Source of the DNA: Acanthosepion pharaonis
Taxonomy: Eukaryota; Mollusca; Cephalopoda; Sepiida; Sepiidae
Length of the DNA stretch: 64,000 nt
Reading direction: 5' to 3'
Assembly (NCBI GenBank): GCA_903632075.3
Contig: CAHIKZ030001813.1
Location: forward strand, 6,342,501 to 6,406,500
Shown: positions 1 to 9,396 of the stretch, piece by piece
Numbering within the stretch: the stretch's first letter is position 1
Layout of the letters: each line of letters opens with the position of its first letter
The notes under the pieces: generated by a model
The model's input: only the letters and a program-made list of their open reading frames with translations
The model's database searches: none
What the model was told of the DNA's origin: nothing
Made by a program: the position numbers and the translations under genes

Positions 1-145
1 AAAGGCGGTGATAAAAGTTTTCAAAAATCACAAACTAAACATTACAACAAGCACCATTGCTAAAGTGGTTAACTTTCTCGATGTGAACTTGGACTTGAAT
101 ATTGGTTATTACAAACCATATACCAAACATCTATATAACCAGACA

Positions 146-312
146 TACACTATTTACATTGTTAGGACTACTGTCCTCATATTTGTTGCCATATTTATCA
201 CAAAGTTTCGGCCGTTGTACTCTCCGGCCTTCTTCGGGTGGTTGGAATGTCGAACTGAAACCATTATTTCGCTCGCTGGGGTAGACTGTTTTAGTTCCAC
301 AAGGACACATGG
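146..312 (+). repeat. SINE-like repeat, left arm of inverted duplication
   Basis: This segment is the reverse complement of 433-596 with scattered mismatches and indels, and the same sequence recurs in the same orientation at 42074-42240. The element is therefore interspersed. It carries the string 'ggccttcttcgggtggttgg' and a 'cggccgttgta' block. The arm ends where the third copy continues into a region with a B-box-like motif, so this arm looks truncated. Confidence 0.75.
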
Positions 313-324
313 TACAGTGGATAA

Positions 325-596
325 AGACGTTAGTTAGATCCAGTGACAGGACCCAAAATACCTGGTTAAGGCAGGGGAGAACTTGGAGAGGGGGAATTAA
401 CAGGAGATAACTGATAACTGACATTCATTAGACATGGCTTGTGGAAGTAGAACAGTCTACCCCAGCGAGCGAAATAAAGAGTTCAGTTCGACATTCCAAC
501 CACCTGAAGAAGGCCGGAGCGTACAAAAGCCGAAACGGTTGTGATATATATGGTAACAAAGATGACGTCAATAGTCCGAACAATGTAAATAGTGTA
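325..596 (-). repeat. SINE-like repeat, longer inverted copy
   Basis: On the minus strand this segment aligns with 42074-42352 over the arm (433-596) and the adjoining 325-432 segment. In the opposite reading the 42-kb copy carries 'gagttcaattcctgg', which resembles a Pol III B box, suggesting a SINE-type element. The 'cctgaagaaggc...gccgaaac' string resembles sequence I associate with PLE ends, so a PLE-derived origin is an alternative. Confidence 0.6.
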
Positions 597-650
597 CATA
601 ATACTTCATCTCAGAAATATAGACAGATACTGAACCACACATACGTAAAG

Positions 651-868
651 ATTTCAACGACCATCATAAAATTCGAGAAAATTTACATAAATCACTCCAA
701 GTTAGATTATCTACCAACGCTAGATTTCAACCACCATCATAAAATTCGAGAAAATTTACATAAATCACTCCAAGTTAGATTATCTACCAACTCCAGATTT
801 CAACCACCATCATAAAATTCGAGAAAATTTATATAAATCATTCCAAGTTAGATTATCTACCAACTCCA
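651..868 (+). repeat. 73-bp tandem repeat, three copies
   Basis: Three nearly identical units begin at 651, 724 and 797, each starting 'atttcaac' and ending 'tctaccaac'. The units differ by only a few substitutions. The array lies immediately upstream of PLE coding remnants. Since 73 is not a multiple of three, expansion would shift any reading frame. Confidence 0.9.
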
Positions 869-879
869 GCAATAAGGAA

Positions 880-1640
880 ATATTTAATAATAATAAAATT
901 AGATATATATAAAGCATTAGAATTAAGCAACTATAATGTAAACTTAGGTTATTTAGAAGAAAAAACAAGAGATAAAAATAAACAGAGACATCGTAATATT
1001 ATGTGATTTAATCCCGTTTTGAATCGTAATTTCCAAACGAATATTAGAAAAATTTTCTTAAATTTAGTTTATAAGCACTTTAATCATTTAGAAATACTAC
1101 AGAAGAGTTTCTCGTAAAAATAAACTCAATATCAATTATAGCTGCGTTAACAACATCGATAAATCTATATCCCAACGTAGCAACATTATATTAAATAAAT
1201 ACTTTTCCAAAAGAGACAACGTTAATTAAAAAAAAAAAAAAATGCAACTGCCAAAAAAATACAATCTGTCCCTTAAACGGCCAATCTATGACTGATAATA
1301 AGTAGCATACATTCCAGTACCGATGTCAGATATATTTTAGTTCCACTGTGAATCCTTGAAAAAATCATCAGCGAATGACTTTAGGCAATGTAAGATACAT
1401 GGACAGCACTTCTCTCTCCAAACATTTCTGAAAATTAAATAATGAGAGTAATACACCCATTATACGTGGGATATTGTAGCAAAAGCCAAATCATTGAATG
1501 GAAAAGGCGATAAATGTAATTTATGCCTTATTGAAAAATTAGTTATGTTAAAATATTTAAATAACCCTAGATTATTAAACAAGCGGAATGAATTGATGAT
1601 CTCATGTAGGTATAAAAATAAATATCTGTTGTAATACGTT
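880..1640 (+). pseudogene. Penelope-like element, RT thumb to GIY-YIG C-terminus (decayed)
   Basis: Translation in shifting plus frames gives a signature like 'FNPVLNRNFQTNIRKIFLNL' near 1005-1065, matching the RT-to-endonuclease linker of Penelope-like retroelements (normally WFNPP...N..TNIG..FL.L). Later come a lysine-rich 'NCPLNGK'-like block around 1260, and the terminal signature 'KCNLCLIEKLVML' at about 1511-1550 followed by 'LLNKRNELMISCRYKNKYLL' near 1576-1635. In this family that C-terminus belongs to the GIY-YIG endonuclease. Several frameshifts and stops make it inactive. The catalytic RT core is absent and upstream sequence is tandem repeat. Confidence 0.75.
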
Positions 1641-1934
1641 GATCCAGATTAATTTTCAATGTAGATTATAACCTTTTTTTTCTTAGGTTTTAACTAAAAT
1701 TTTATTAAAAAATTACCAAATAACACAGCAAACTCCCTTTATGATTAATATTCACGACTTTAAAAATTATTTTTTTTTGGATATAAAATAAAAATTACGT
1801 CTATTTTAAATACTAAATATATTTTTATTATATAAAAAAAAATGGTTTATGCCAACATCCCGTTAATCTGATATTTCATTAAAATTTAAATTACGTAACG
1901 GTCAGGCTAAAATCAACACCTTCAAAATGGCGTT
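1641..1934. other. Unassigned AT-rich spacer
   Basis: Very AT-rich sequence with short poly-A and poly-T runs. It may include 3' non-coding sequence of the upstream PLE. I see no gene. Confidence 0.4.
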
Positions 1935-2165
1935 GTGCATGAAACTCGGTGTTGTGCTCGATCATATATCTTTCGATACATGACTGACGAGGTAGATTTT
2001 TTCCCGCAGTAGGCTGCAATTTCTTTCTGCGGCAGACCATCCGGGGCTATAGAACTCGTCTGTCCTGCTATTTACTCGTAGCTGGGGGGAGAAGAAGAGG
2101 ATTCATACGTTTCCCAAGGGTATTAGCACGTAAGTGAATGTGATGGATTCGACTGGCATTCGAAA
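1935..2165 (-). repeat. tRNA-derived SINE (family 1), minus copy
   Basis: The reverse complement shares the whole tail of the copy at 3366-3640: the 'acttacgtgctaatacccttggg' region, a pyrimidine/C-rich stretch before 'agctacgagtaaatagcaggacag', and 'tatcgaaagatatatgatcg'. The 5' tRNA-like head is missing, so this is a 5'-truncated copy. Confidence 0.75.
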
Positions 2166-2193
2166 AATGAAATACAAGTACATACTTTCACAC

Positions 2194-2260
2194 ATGAGCA
2201 AACGCACACATAAAAACGCGCGCACACACTCACACACATACACACACATACACAAATATA
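2194..2260. repeat. Degenerate (CA)n microsatellite
   Basis: CA-rich low-complexity stretch adjoining the SINE. The open frames over it are low-complexity artefacts. Confidence 0.6.
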
Positions 2261-2771
2261 TGTTTGTAGATATATATGTATTTAAGTTTCCGGTATTTAA
2301 CATAAACACATTTTATTTATGCATTCGCATCGTATTTTTCGGTATTAGTGTTGTTAACTTTGACTTTTGTTAGTTTTTTTTCGACAGCCGGTTGTCATAT
2401 AAATTCAAATTCATTTATGAACTGTTAGAATCATAATGAATTATGATTACTTCTTCACTGAAGATCTGTTGTATTAAGAGTTTTGTTTTTAGTTGACAAC
2501 TTCATAAAGAAGCCGTACCTCGTGTCCGGTAACGTTATTCGATTTTCAGTGTAAATGAAATTAACCGGCAAACAAACAAATGTAATACACGAAAATGACA
2601 CTTTCTATCGAAAGTCTGTCAGGCATTGTCATTTTTCTTTTATATAGAAGTTTCTTTTTTTAATATTCTGTGAGTTAAGTTAGTAAAAAATTAATCGAAA
2701 TGAGAAGTGAAAATGAGGCAAGAGCTGCGTAATGTGATAAAAATGGCTGCGATAAAAAAAAAGTGTGAATT

Positions 2772-3225
2772 AAATATTATTCACACAAAGAATTATAAAA
2801 TTCAAATAAAAGGAAACGATATTTTTAACATATTAAGAATCTGTAATATTATCGTTCTGGTTCCTTGTTTCGTTCGTTCATGTTCGTTCCTGTAGAGGTA
2901 AGTTACGCCTTCTGCTTTGTTATTTATCTACGAGTAGTATAACAGTTATCGGTGTGTCAAGTGTACTTGTCGTGCCGGTTTCAAATTTTGACAGAGTCAA
3001 ATATTATTCATATAAAAAAAATATACAATTCAAATAAAAGGAAATAACTTATTTGATATATTAAGAATCTTTAATATTATCATTATCATTATTCGTCCGG
3101 TTGTTCTTTCATTAGGACGTATGTTAAGCTTTCCTTGCATTCTTTATATTCAACACTTATCGGCGCGGAAAGTGATATCGACGTGTCGAGTTCGAATCCT
3201 GACGGGTGTTTGTGTAGGTCACTTC
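2772..3225. repeat. Two-copy tandem duplication, ~227-bp unit
   Basis: The copies start at 2772 and 2999 with the shared string 'aaatattattca' and then share 'ttcaaataaaaggaaa' and 'atattaagaatct'. Divergence is considerable, so the duplication is old. The second copy ends in 'gagttcgaatcctg' (3197-3211), which resembles a Pol III B box; the first has a decayed counterpart ('ggtttcaaat'). A tRNA-related repeat is possible but not shown. Confidence 0.65.
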
Positions 3226-3365
3226 GCAGAAATTGTAACAGAAATATTAACCGTTTCCATATAACAAGACATTCGGCATTTATTAACAGACCTCAAGTCC
3301 ACTAAAAGGTAATGTTTCTTTTCAGTATTGATGGGGGTTTCTTTCCTAACCTTTTATTTGAAGTA

Positions 3366-3640
3366 GCATGGAGGAAGCACTGTGGAGTAATGGATAGCGG
3401 ATTGAGGAATCGGAGAGCCGAGTTCGAATTCCATTCGAATCCATTACATTCACTTACGTGCTAATACCCTTGTTAAAGGTATGAATCCTCTTTTTCTCCC
3501 CCCCCCCCAGCTATGGCTAATAGTATGACAGGCCGTGTTCTATAGCCTTAGATGGCAACTGGACTACTGCGGGGAAAAATCTGCCTTGTCATTCATCTAT
3601 CGAAAGATACATGATCATCTCAGTGTGTATCAAGCTTGAC
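3366..3640 (+). repeat. tRNA-derived SINE (family 1), fullest copy
   Basis: The head 'gtggagtaatggatagcgg' followed by 'gccgagttcgaattcc' has the layout of A and B boxes of a tRNA promoter, and the D-arm is most like tRNA-Arg. The body contains 'cacttacgtgctaatac', a C tract with 'cagctatggctaatag', and ends with a 'tcgaaagatacatgatc' block. Related copies lie at 1935, 27845 and 58782. Confidence 0.8.
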
Positions 3641-3832
3641 ACATAAAAAATAAGTATGGAACTTCAACATCATGATTATGTCATTATTTTCTCTTTACAT
3701 ATGTGTTATGGTCCAGGTTAGGACCAAGGAAGAACAACACGAGCACAAGAGTAGAAATAACGAAGGTATATTACACGAAATAATAATACAAGATGTGGCA
3801 GGTGTTAGTATGACTGTCAGTCTGGTTTGGAG

Positions 3833-4690
3833 TGAACTACTATCGGCTCGACTCGATTCGGTATCTAGCCCCTCTCCCCCACGAGGGTTGCATATGGCAC
3901 AAGGCCGAGTTTAACGTGGGTTTTCCGAGCTTGTAGGCTAGGCCAAAAAATGCCCGTAGAACCCGTATAAACGAGATCGGGTTGGTCAACCTCCCCGAAC
4001 GAGACTCTGCCCTTCGGCGGAGGCTCGTCCGGGTTCCTCTCAGTTCAGAGGCAGAGAGTTCGACTGTCAAGTCGAGAAGCTAGGTTCGATTCGGTATCTA
4101 GCCACCCCACCACGAGAGTTGCATGTGGCACAAGGCCGAGTTTAACGAGGGTTTCTCGAGCCCGTAGGCTCGTCCAAAAAATGCCCGTAGAACCCGTATA
4201 AACGGAATCGGGTCTGTCAACCTCCCCGAACGAGACTCTGCCCTTCGGCGGTGCCTCGTCCGGGTTCCTCTCTGCTCAGAGGCAGTGAGTTCGACCGTCA
4301 AGCCGAGCTTCTCGGCTTGATTCAGTATCTAGCCCCCCCCACGAGGGTTACATGTGGCACAAGGCCGAGTTTATCGTGGGTTTTCCGAGCCCGTAGGCTC
4401 GGCCAAAAAATGCCCGTATAACCCGTATAAATGAGATCGGGTTGGTCATTTCCCCGAACGAGACTCTGCCCTTCGGCGGAACCTCGTCCGGGTTCCTTTC
4501 TGCTCAGAGGCAGAGAGTTCGACCGTCAAGTCGAGAAGCTCGGCTTGATTCGGTATCTAGCCCCCCCCCACGAGGGTTGCATGTGGCACAAGGCCGAGTT
4601 TATCGTGGGTTTTCCGAGCCCGTATGCTCAGCCAAAAAATGCCCGTATAACCCGTATAAACGAGATCGGGTTGGTCATTTCTCATGCTTT
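3833..4690. repeat. Satellite array A: four ~232-bp units of chained hairpins
   Basis: Units are phased by 'tatctagcc' at about 3862, 4095, 4326 and 4553. Each contains 'tggcacaaggccgag', then inverted repeats: CGAGCC-cgta-GGCTCG (4157-4172), AACCCG...CGGGTT, a CTCTGCC-cttc-GGCGGAG core inside an outer CGAG/CTCG stem, a CTCTCTGC...GCAG-GAG stem, and the 10-bp TCAAGCCGAG / CTCGGCTTGA stem with a 3-nt loop (4298-4320). The unit is clearly GC-richer than its surroundings. Homologous units form array B at 59.2 kb. Open frames across it on both strands are by-products of few stops. Confidence 0.9.
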
Positions 4691-4719
4691 TGTTATAGGT
4701 AAGGATCCATGACAATATG

Positions 4720-5020
4720 TTATATATTTTAGTTATTGTTGACTTCTGTTATTTGGTACAGTTCTTTATTTGTGATTCTTTAGTGCTAATCTCCATAGTT
4801 CGAAGAAGGCTGGTTCTCACATAGAGATATACTCATCATTCGTTCGAAGTTATTTCAACCAGAGATCTGAGAAAGATGTATATAACTCAGTGTTCAGATA
4901 TTTCTGTTTCGCATGATGTGCTTATGAAAGCCTTGATCTGACGAGGTTAAGAACATGTGTCGAGATTTTAGGTTAACGTTTTGGATTTTGTTTCGAGTTC
5001 ACCCCACACAAAGCAGTAAA
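4720..5020. repeat. Unclassified interspersed repeat, copy 1
   Basis: Shares 'atttggtacag' and 'tgcgattct'-like strings with 52780-52840, and 'gatctgacg' with 'aggttaacgttttgg'-like strings with 53400-53480. The two loci look like diverged copies of one repeat. I cannot assign a family. Confidence 0.45.
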
Positions 5021-5039
5021 TCCAACAAGACACAATGAG

Positions 5040-5340
5040 TTACTGATTGTGGAAGAATTATAAAACAAAAACAAAAAAAAAACATTGCTAAGGAGCGAGA
5101 ATAAAGAAGAGTAATCAGGAGGAGAGTAGATAGTGATTGATATTGCATTGATATTTTTGAAGATTAAAGTTGACTGGAAAGCATAGAACCGGAAGAGAGT
5201 TCCACAAGCGAGAAGTGCGAGAAAAGAAACTGTTAGCATAGAAATTACGGTTAAATCTAGCCAGTTCAATTTTAAATTGATGAGACATTATCACCAGTAT
5301 AGTACTGTGCTTAAATTCATAAAGTCTAGGTACCATGGCG
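5040..5340 (-). pseudogene. Non-LTR retrotransposon (LINE family A) RT C-terminal tail
   Basis: The minus-strand frame carries 'NSFFSRTSRLWNSLPVLCFP' followed by 'NFNLQKYQCNINHYLLSS'. This is the conserved C-terminal tail seen downstream of the reverse transcriptase in many animal non-LTR elements (pattern FFpRTa.LWNsLP...FP..YNL..FK..vN). Only the last ~70 residues remain, ending at a stop near 5115. It is a 5'-truncated copy, the usual outcome of target-primed reverse transcription. Confidence 0.75.
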
Positions 5341-5344
5341 AAGA

Positions 5345-6065
5345 GTAATATTTATTTTGAAAACTTTACACAAATATAGTACAAGGGAGGAATGGGGAAA
5401 AGATGGTCTTCTCTAATAATTAAAATTAGCTAGCCACAATCACTGACCCGAACATACCGCAATAATCCTTACACCAAAACAACACATTCTTACTTACCAT
5501 TCTTACTATATCCACCATAATGCCCATGAAAATCTATGAAATCCTAACTAGTAGCCATATGTACAATTCTTGTCTTGGGACAGGGGATAAAACAACGACT
5601 TAAAAATATGAACAGCAATATGTATTTACAATCTGAAATAATCTATTTACAATCGCAAAGAGCTCATCCTAATAGTTACCATGAAAATATTTATAGAAAA
5701 GTCACTATTGTAGGAATTTACAGCATTGGGTGAAAGTAGCCTTATTCTATGTACAATTTCCTTATTTACTATATTAAATTTGTTGCCATTTATTCATATC
5801 CTGAATTTGTATTGGAAAGACTGAATAAATCTTAACTCCGTCTATAGAATAAATTACAGCGTATGTTAGGTCCTTTTGAGTGGCAGTAGTCTTGGCGAAG
5901 GAAAGCGCTTGATTTGAAAAATACATTCCGTGTATCGAATATTTATATGACATTCACTGCAGCTGATCGCGCACAAATATTTTTTAATAATGTTCTCCAA
6001 GTACAAGGCCTAAGAGCCATCCAAGTTAGAGGGTTACTGAGTGATGTTCCTGAAGTTTTATAAGA
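5345..6065. other. Unassigned AT-rich DNA
   Basis: No coding signal, tRNA-like head or tandem structure recognised. Confidence 0.3.
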
Positions 6066-6069
6066 GAGA

Positions 6070-6150
6070 TAGCAGTTAACCCAAGACTAGAAGAGCTTAA
6101 GATTGTAGTGTTTTGGAAAACAAACTCTTGGGACTCATGCAAACAGAAAG
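6070..6150 (-). pseudogene. LINE family A 3' fragment
   Basis: The string 'agttaacccaagactagaagagcttaag' region matches in arrangement the minus-strand LINE tail at 48915-48960 ('ggttaaccctagacttgaac...attaagattgtagtg'). Only ~80 bp remain. Confidence 0.5.
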
Positions 6151-6550
6151 AAGACATAAGCAAAACTATGGCAACACAGCACACACTTCAAATCGAATGA
6201 CAATTTTCTTTCCCCTTCAGCACTTGGACGCTCGTGGCTCTCCACAGCTTCCTATTCTTTGTAGCTCGACAATATACCGGGTGTAACAGCAAAATTGTTC
6301 AAAACGTGTAACAACAAAATTGTTCAATTGTTAGATTAAACTCTCGGGCGTTGTATCTTAGAAATGATCTAAGATATTTTACTGGAATTCTCTGGGGTTT
6401 TTATAACACTACTAAATTCTTCTATGAACAATAAAAATGCATAATTAGTCTCTAAGCTTAACAGAAGTATCGTGATGGAATCAATCATAAACGAAAATGA
6501 CATGTTTATAACTAATTAATCAAAGCTCATGAAGTGTTGAAATAAAATTA

Positions 6551-6553
<3 letters not shown>

Positions 6554-6610
<57 letters not shown>
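6554..6610. repeat. (TA)n microsatellite
   Basis: Uninterrupted TA dinucleotides bordering the repeat that follows. Confidence 0.95.
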
Positions 6611-6613
<3 letters not shown>

Positions 6614-7150
6614 AAAGAACAATAAGGAATATAAACCGGTGTTCTTATAGATATTTTTATTTTTACAAAATAGTGCTCAATGTAAATTTACAGAGTATTA
6701 ATATTATAAATTAATTGATTTAAAATGTTTTTTTCGCTACACAGTTCTAACCATGTTTCAAAAATGGAAGCTGAAAGCCCCGAATTTAATTTTGTAATTA
6801 AATTAAAGACGTTAATTCTATTTCATCTTCAAGCAAATTTTCGAGTAACTTTTAAAATTACTGGGTTTTAAAGAAACAGCAAAAATCATAATTCACGTTT
6901 CCAAGGATACAGAGAAATCCATTCAACCAGACAAGGGGTATTTGCGTGTTCATTATCGCTGTATTTTGATGTATCAGTTATTAGTTACGTTTTGGTAGGG
7001 ATATGGGTGTATTTTTCAATGAAATCTGACATCCGTTAAATGCATGTCGTCTGAATTTAAAAAATTTTTTTTATTGTTAACGGCAAAAATTCTTACGGCA
7101 TTTTTTTTCTATTTGTATATTTAAAGATTTTTGGGGGGTGTTTAGGTTAG
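6605..7150 (+). repeat. (TA)n-bounded fold-back-like repeat, copy 1
   Basis: 'attataaattaattgattt' at about 6702, 'ctacacagttctaaccatgt', 'atttcatcttcaagc' and 'gatacttgt'-type blocks recur in the same order at 16138-16570, and the central part recurs twice, head to head, at 27210-27495. The 5' end (6611-6660, with 'ccggtgttcttatag') reappears inverted at 16853-16910. No coding sequence is seen, so it is probably a non-autonomous DNA element. Confidence 0.7.
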
Positions 7151-7406
7151 AATACATTTTATTTAATTGCGATTTGAAAAATATTTTAATTTTTAATTTT
7201 AGCGTATTGTGCACTCTACGTTTGAGTCTTTCTACTCGTCTGTTTTTTTTCTCTTTGGATTAAGGACTTAAAACACTTGGCGATTTGTATCGTCTTGTTC
7301 TGATGTTTTTAGTTCTTTCTTTTTTATTTCCAATTTTTTTCCTCGAGTACCGATTTGTCCTGACATATCGGCAAATTGAACTATCCAAGGTTTTCAAAAC
7401 GAGTAC

Positions 7407-7409
<3 letters not shown>

Positions 7410-7455
<46 letters not shown>
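7410..7455. repeat. (TA)n microsatellite
   Basis: Uninterrupted TA run. The open frame over it (IYIYIY) is an artefact. Confidence 0.95.
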
Positions 7456-7456
<1 letters not shown>

Positions 7457-8068
7457 CAGGATCATTTTACATCTTCATCCTCTCTGTTTAACTTTCTGTC
7501 CTGGAGTAACAAGGTAACTTGTTGATTGTTGCTCTTGCCTGTATTTTATGGCCTTTGTAATATACTTTACCTTCAGTTTGTTTTCCCCTTTTTGGCCTAA
7601 GGGCTACTAGGTTAATAATAAATAAATAGATGGAATACTAATCATGAACCAACATAAAAAGACCATGCATTATATTTCTGATTTAGTAAATATAAGGAAG
7701 ATGTGTGATGACTGAAAGAACAAAGTGATATTAGTAATAATAGTAATATTAGTTTAACATACGTAATTTTTCTATTTTCTACATACAATGTTTGAAAGCA
7801 TGTTCGATACTGTGCCGTCATCAGCTGCTATCAGTGGAGGTAACACAGTTTCGGTGGCTAAGGTGGTATTGCCACCCCTGGCGCCCCCAGCAGCTTTTGC
7901 CACCTGACAGGTAATTTTTTTTATACGTGTCAGTTTTAGCTTTGACTCTGGAAGGTCTCTTTTGCTATTCCGATCCGCATTCGCATTTATGTGTTACACA
8001 TTTTCGCATCAGTGGATATACTGAACGGTAAATGAAAAAAATGATAAAATATATTAAATGTGTAAAAG

Positions 8069-8275
8069 GCTTACAGCCATATCCCGTTGAAAAACCGGAC
8101 CTCGTGCGATGGGTGACCGCTTGGGTATACCAGGTGCTGTAAGTTTGGATGTGTGGGAGGTGTAATTGATAAAGGCTCGGAATTGGAAATCGAAGAGAAG
8201 AGTTTCAATCCCAGTCGTGTTCGATTTATTCACTTCCTTGGGAAAGGTAAGAAACCACTTGACATGCACTAATAT
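8069..8275 (+). repeat. 5S rRNA-derived composite SINE, internally deleted head
   Basis: Begins 'cttacagccatatcccgttg', the start of animal 5S rRNA, and resumes with 'gatgggtgaccgcttggg' (box C) and 'accaggtgctgtaag', the 5S 3' end. The middle of the 5S sequence, including box A, is deleted near 8105. The body then has 'ggctcggaattgg', a B-box-like 'agtttcaatccc' and 'gggaaaggtaagaa', as in the tRNA-headed family 1 SINEs. Confidence 0.85.
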
Positions 8276-8324
8276 TTTTATATAGCTTATATTTGCCGTT
8301 TTGAAAATTCCTGTAAGAGATCCT

Positions 8325-8810
8325 TGATAAACTCCAAAAAAGAATCTGTAATGTTATCGGTCCTGACCTAGCATCTCCGTTTCAATCACTTTCACATTGC
8401 TATAACGTAGCTTTCCTGGTCGATTCTGTAAATGTTTTCATGGTAATTGTTCTGATGAGCTTTACTCTTTGCTACCTCGGATTTACGTATTTAAGCGCAG
8501 TACGAGAGTAAAAGCGAGGTGTGATCATTTTACAAATGGAATTGCTAGATGTAGCCATAAATTCTATGCTAACAATTTCTTCTCTCGGACGTGGCAATCT
8601 CTTTTACTTTCCAGTTAACTTTGATTTTCAACATTTTAAATACAATGTCAATTTTTATTTACTGTCTTCGTAATTCCTGTATATTTATTGTTCTCCTTCA
8701 TTAATAATGTTTTTCTTTTCCTCATATTCTTTCTCACACAATAACTCCTTGCGTCTTAGTAGCTTTATTACCTTTCTTGAGGTTAAATGATAAAAACGGC
8801 TCAACTTCTT
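8325..8810 (+). pseudogene. LINE family A C-terminus and 3' UTR
   Basis: Contains the 'CRICNVI.P..' type start ('cgaatctgtaatgttatcgg'), a decayed stretch equivalent to FFsRT...LW, and 'FPVNFDFQHFKYNVNFYLLSS' around 8610-8670. The 3' UTR runs to 'gtagctttattacc...ggttaaatgataaaa' near 8800, a tail also seen after copies at 21640 and 30950. Stops and frameshifts interrupt it. Confidence 0.7.
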
Positions 8811-8913
8811 GAAATTTGAACTAACTTTATTTCCCTCTTTTTTTCGTTAGATTATTCCCGTTCACAAATTCTGACTCCATAGTTTCTCCCGCTTTCGTAG
8901 TTTGCAATATAGT

Positions 8914-8914
8914 C

Positions 8915-8947
<33 letters not shown>
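8914..8947. repeat. (ATT)n microsatellite
   Basis: About ten ATT units. Confidence 0.95.
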
Positions 8948-8949
<2 letters not shown>

Positions 8950-8979
8950 GTATAATATCCCACGATAGATACGCGTTTT

Positions 8980-9070
8980 CCATTTTCTCATATTCTTTCA
9001 CATTCAGTAACTCTCTGTGTTTTAGTGGCTTCTTTTCCTTCGTTGGGGTGAATTGATTAAAACTCTTGAA
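8980..9070 (+). repeat. Second LINE family A 3' tail
   Basis: 'ttttctcatattctttcaca...taactc..tgtttagtggctt' and 'ggggtgaattgattaaaac' repeat the 3' UTR at 8720-8805. It is an isolated 3' end about 260 bp downstream of the first. Confidence 0.6.
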
Positions 9071-9338
9071 TTAGCATCCTAAACCCTGCGTTTCTTTTAA
9101 TCATTCCAACCAAGAAAGCACCGATAATTATGGGAAATACAAATGTGTTGGGTTTCTGCAATCCTTTCTTCAATTCTTCATACTAGTAAATACTGATTAG
9201 AGGTTTATTAAAATACTTATAAAAGTTTGTATGCACAATATGCATATATTGTCACCTCATATTATGTTCAAATTGTATTTTTGAAGATGGATCAAAGTTC
9301 TTCAACACTTAAATGGCATTTGATTCATTAATAATTGA

Positions 9339-9359
9339 TCTTAATTATTATAAAACGCA

Positions 9360-9396
<37 letters not shown>

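Noticed and set aside
651..868. CRISPR-like array
   Set aside because: The 73-bp units are contiguous with no unique spacers, and the context is eukaryotic.
3840..4301. Minus-strand frames (MTVELSASE..., MTVELTASE...) as duplicated genes
   Set aside because: They are translations of successive satellite units and owe their openness to hairpin-rich GC content.
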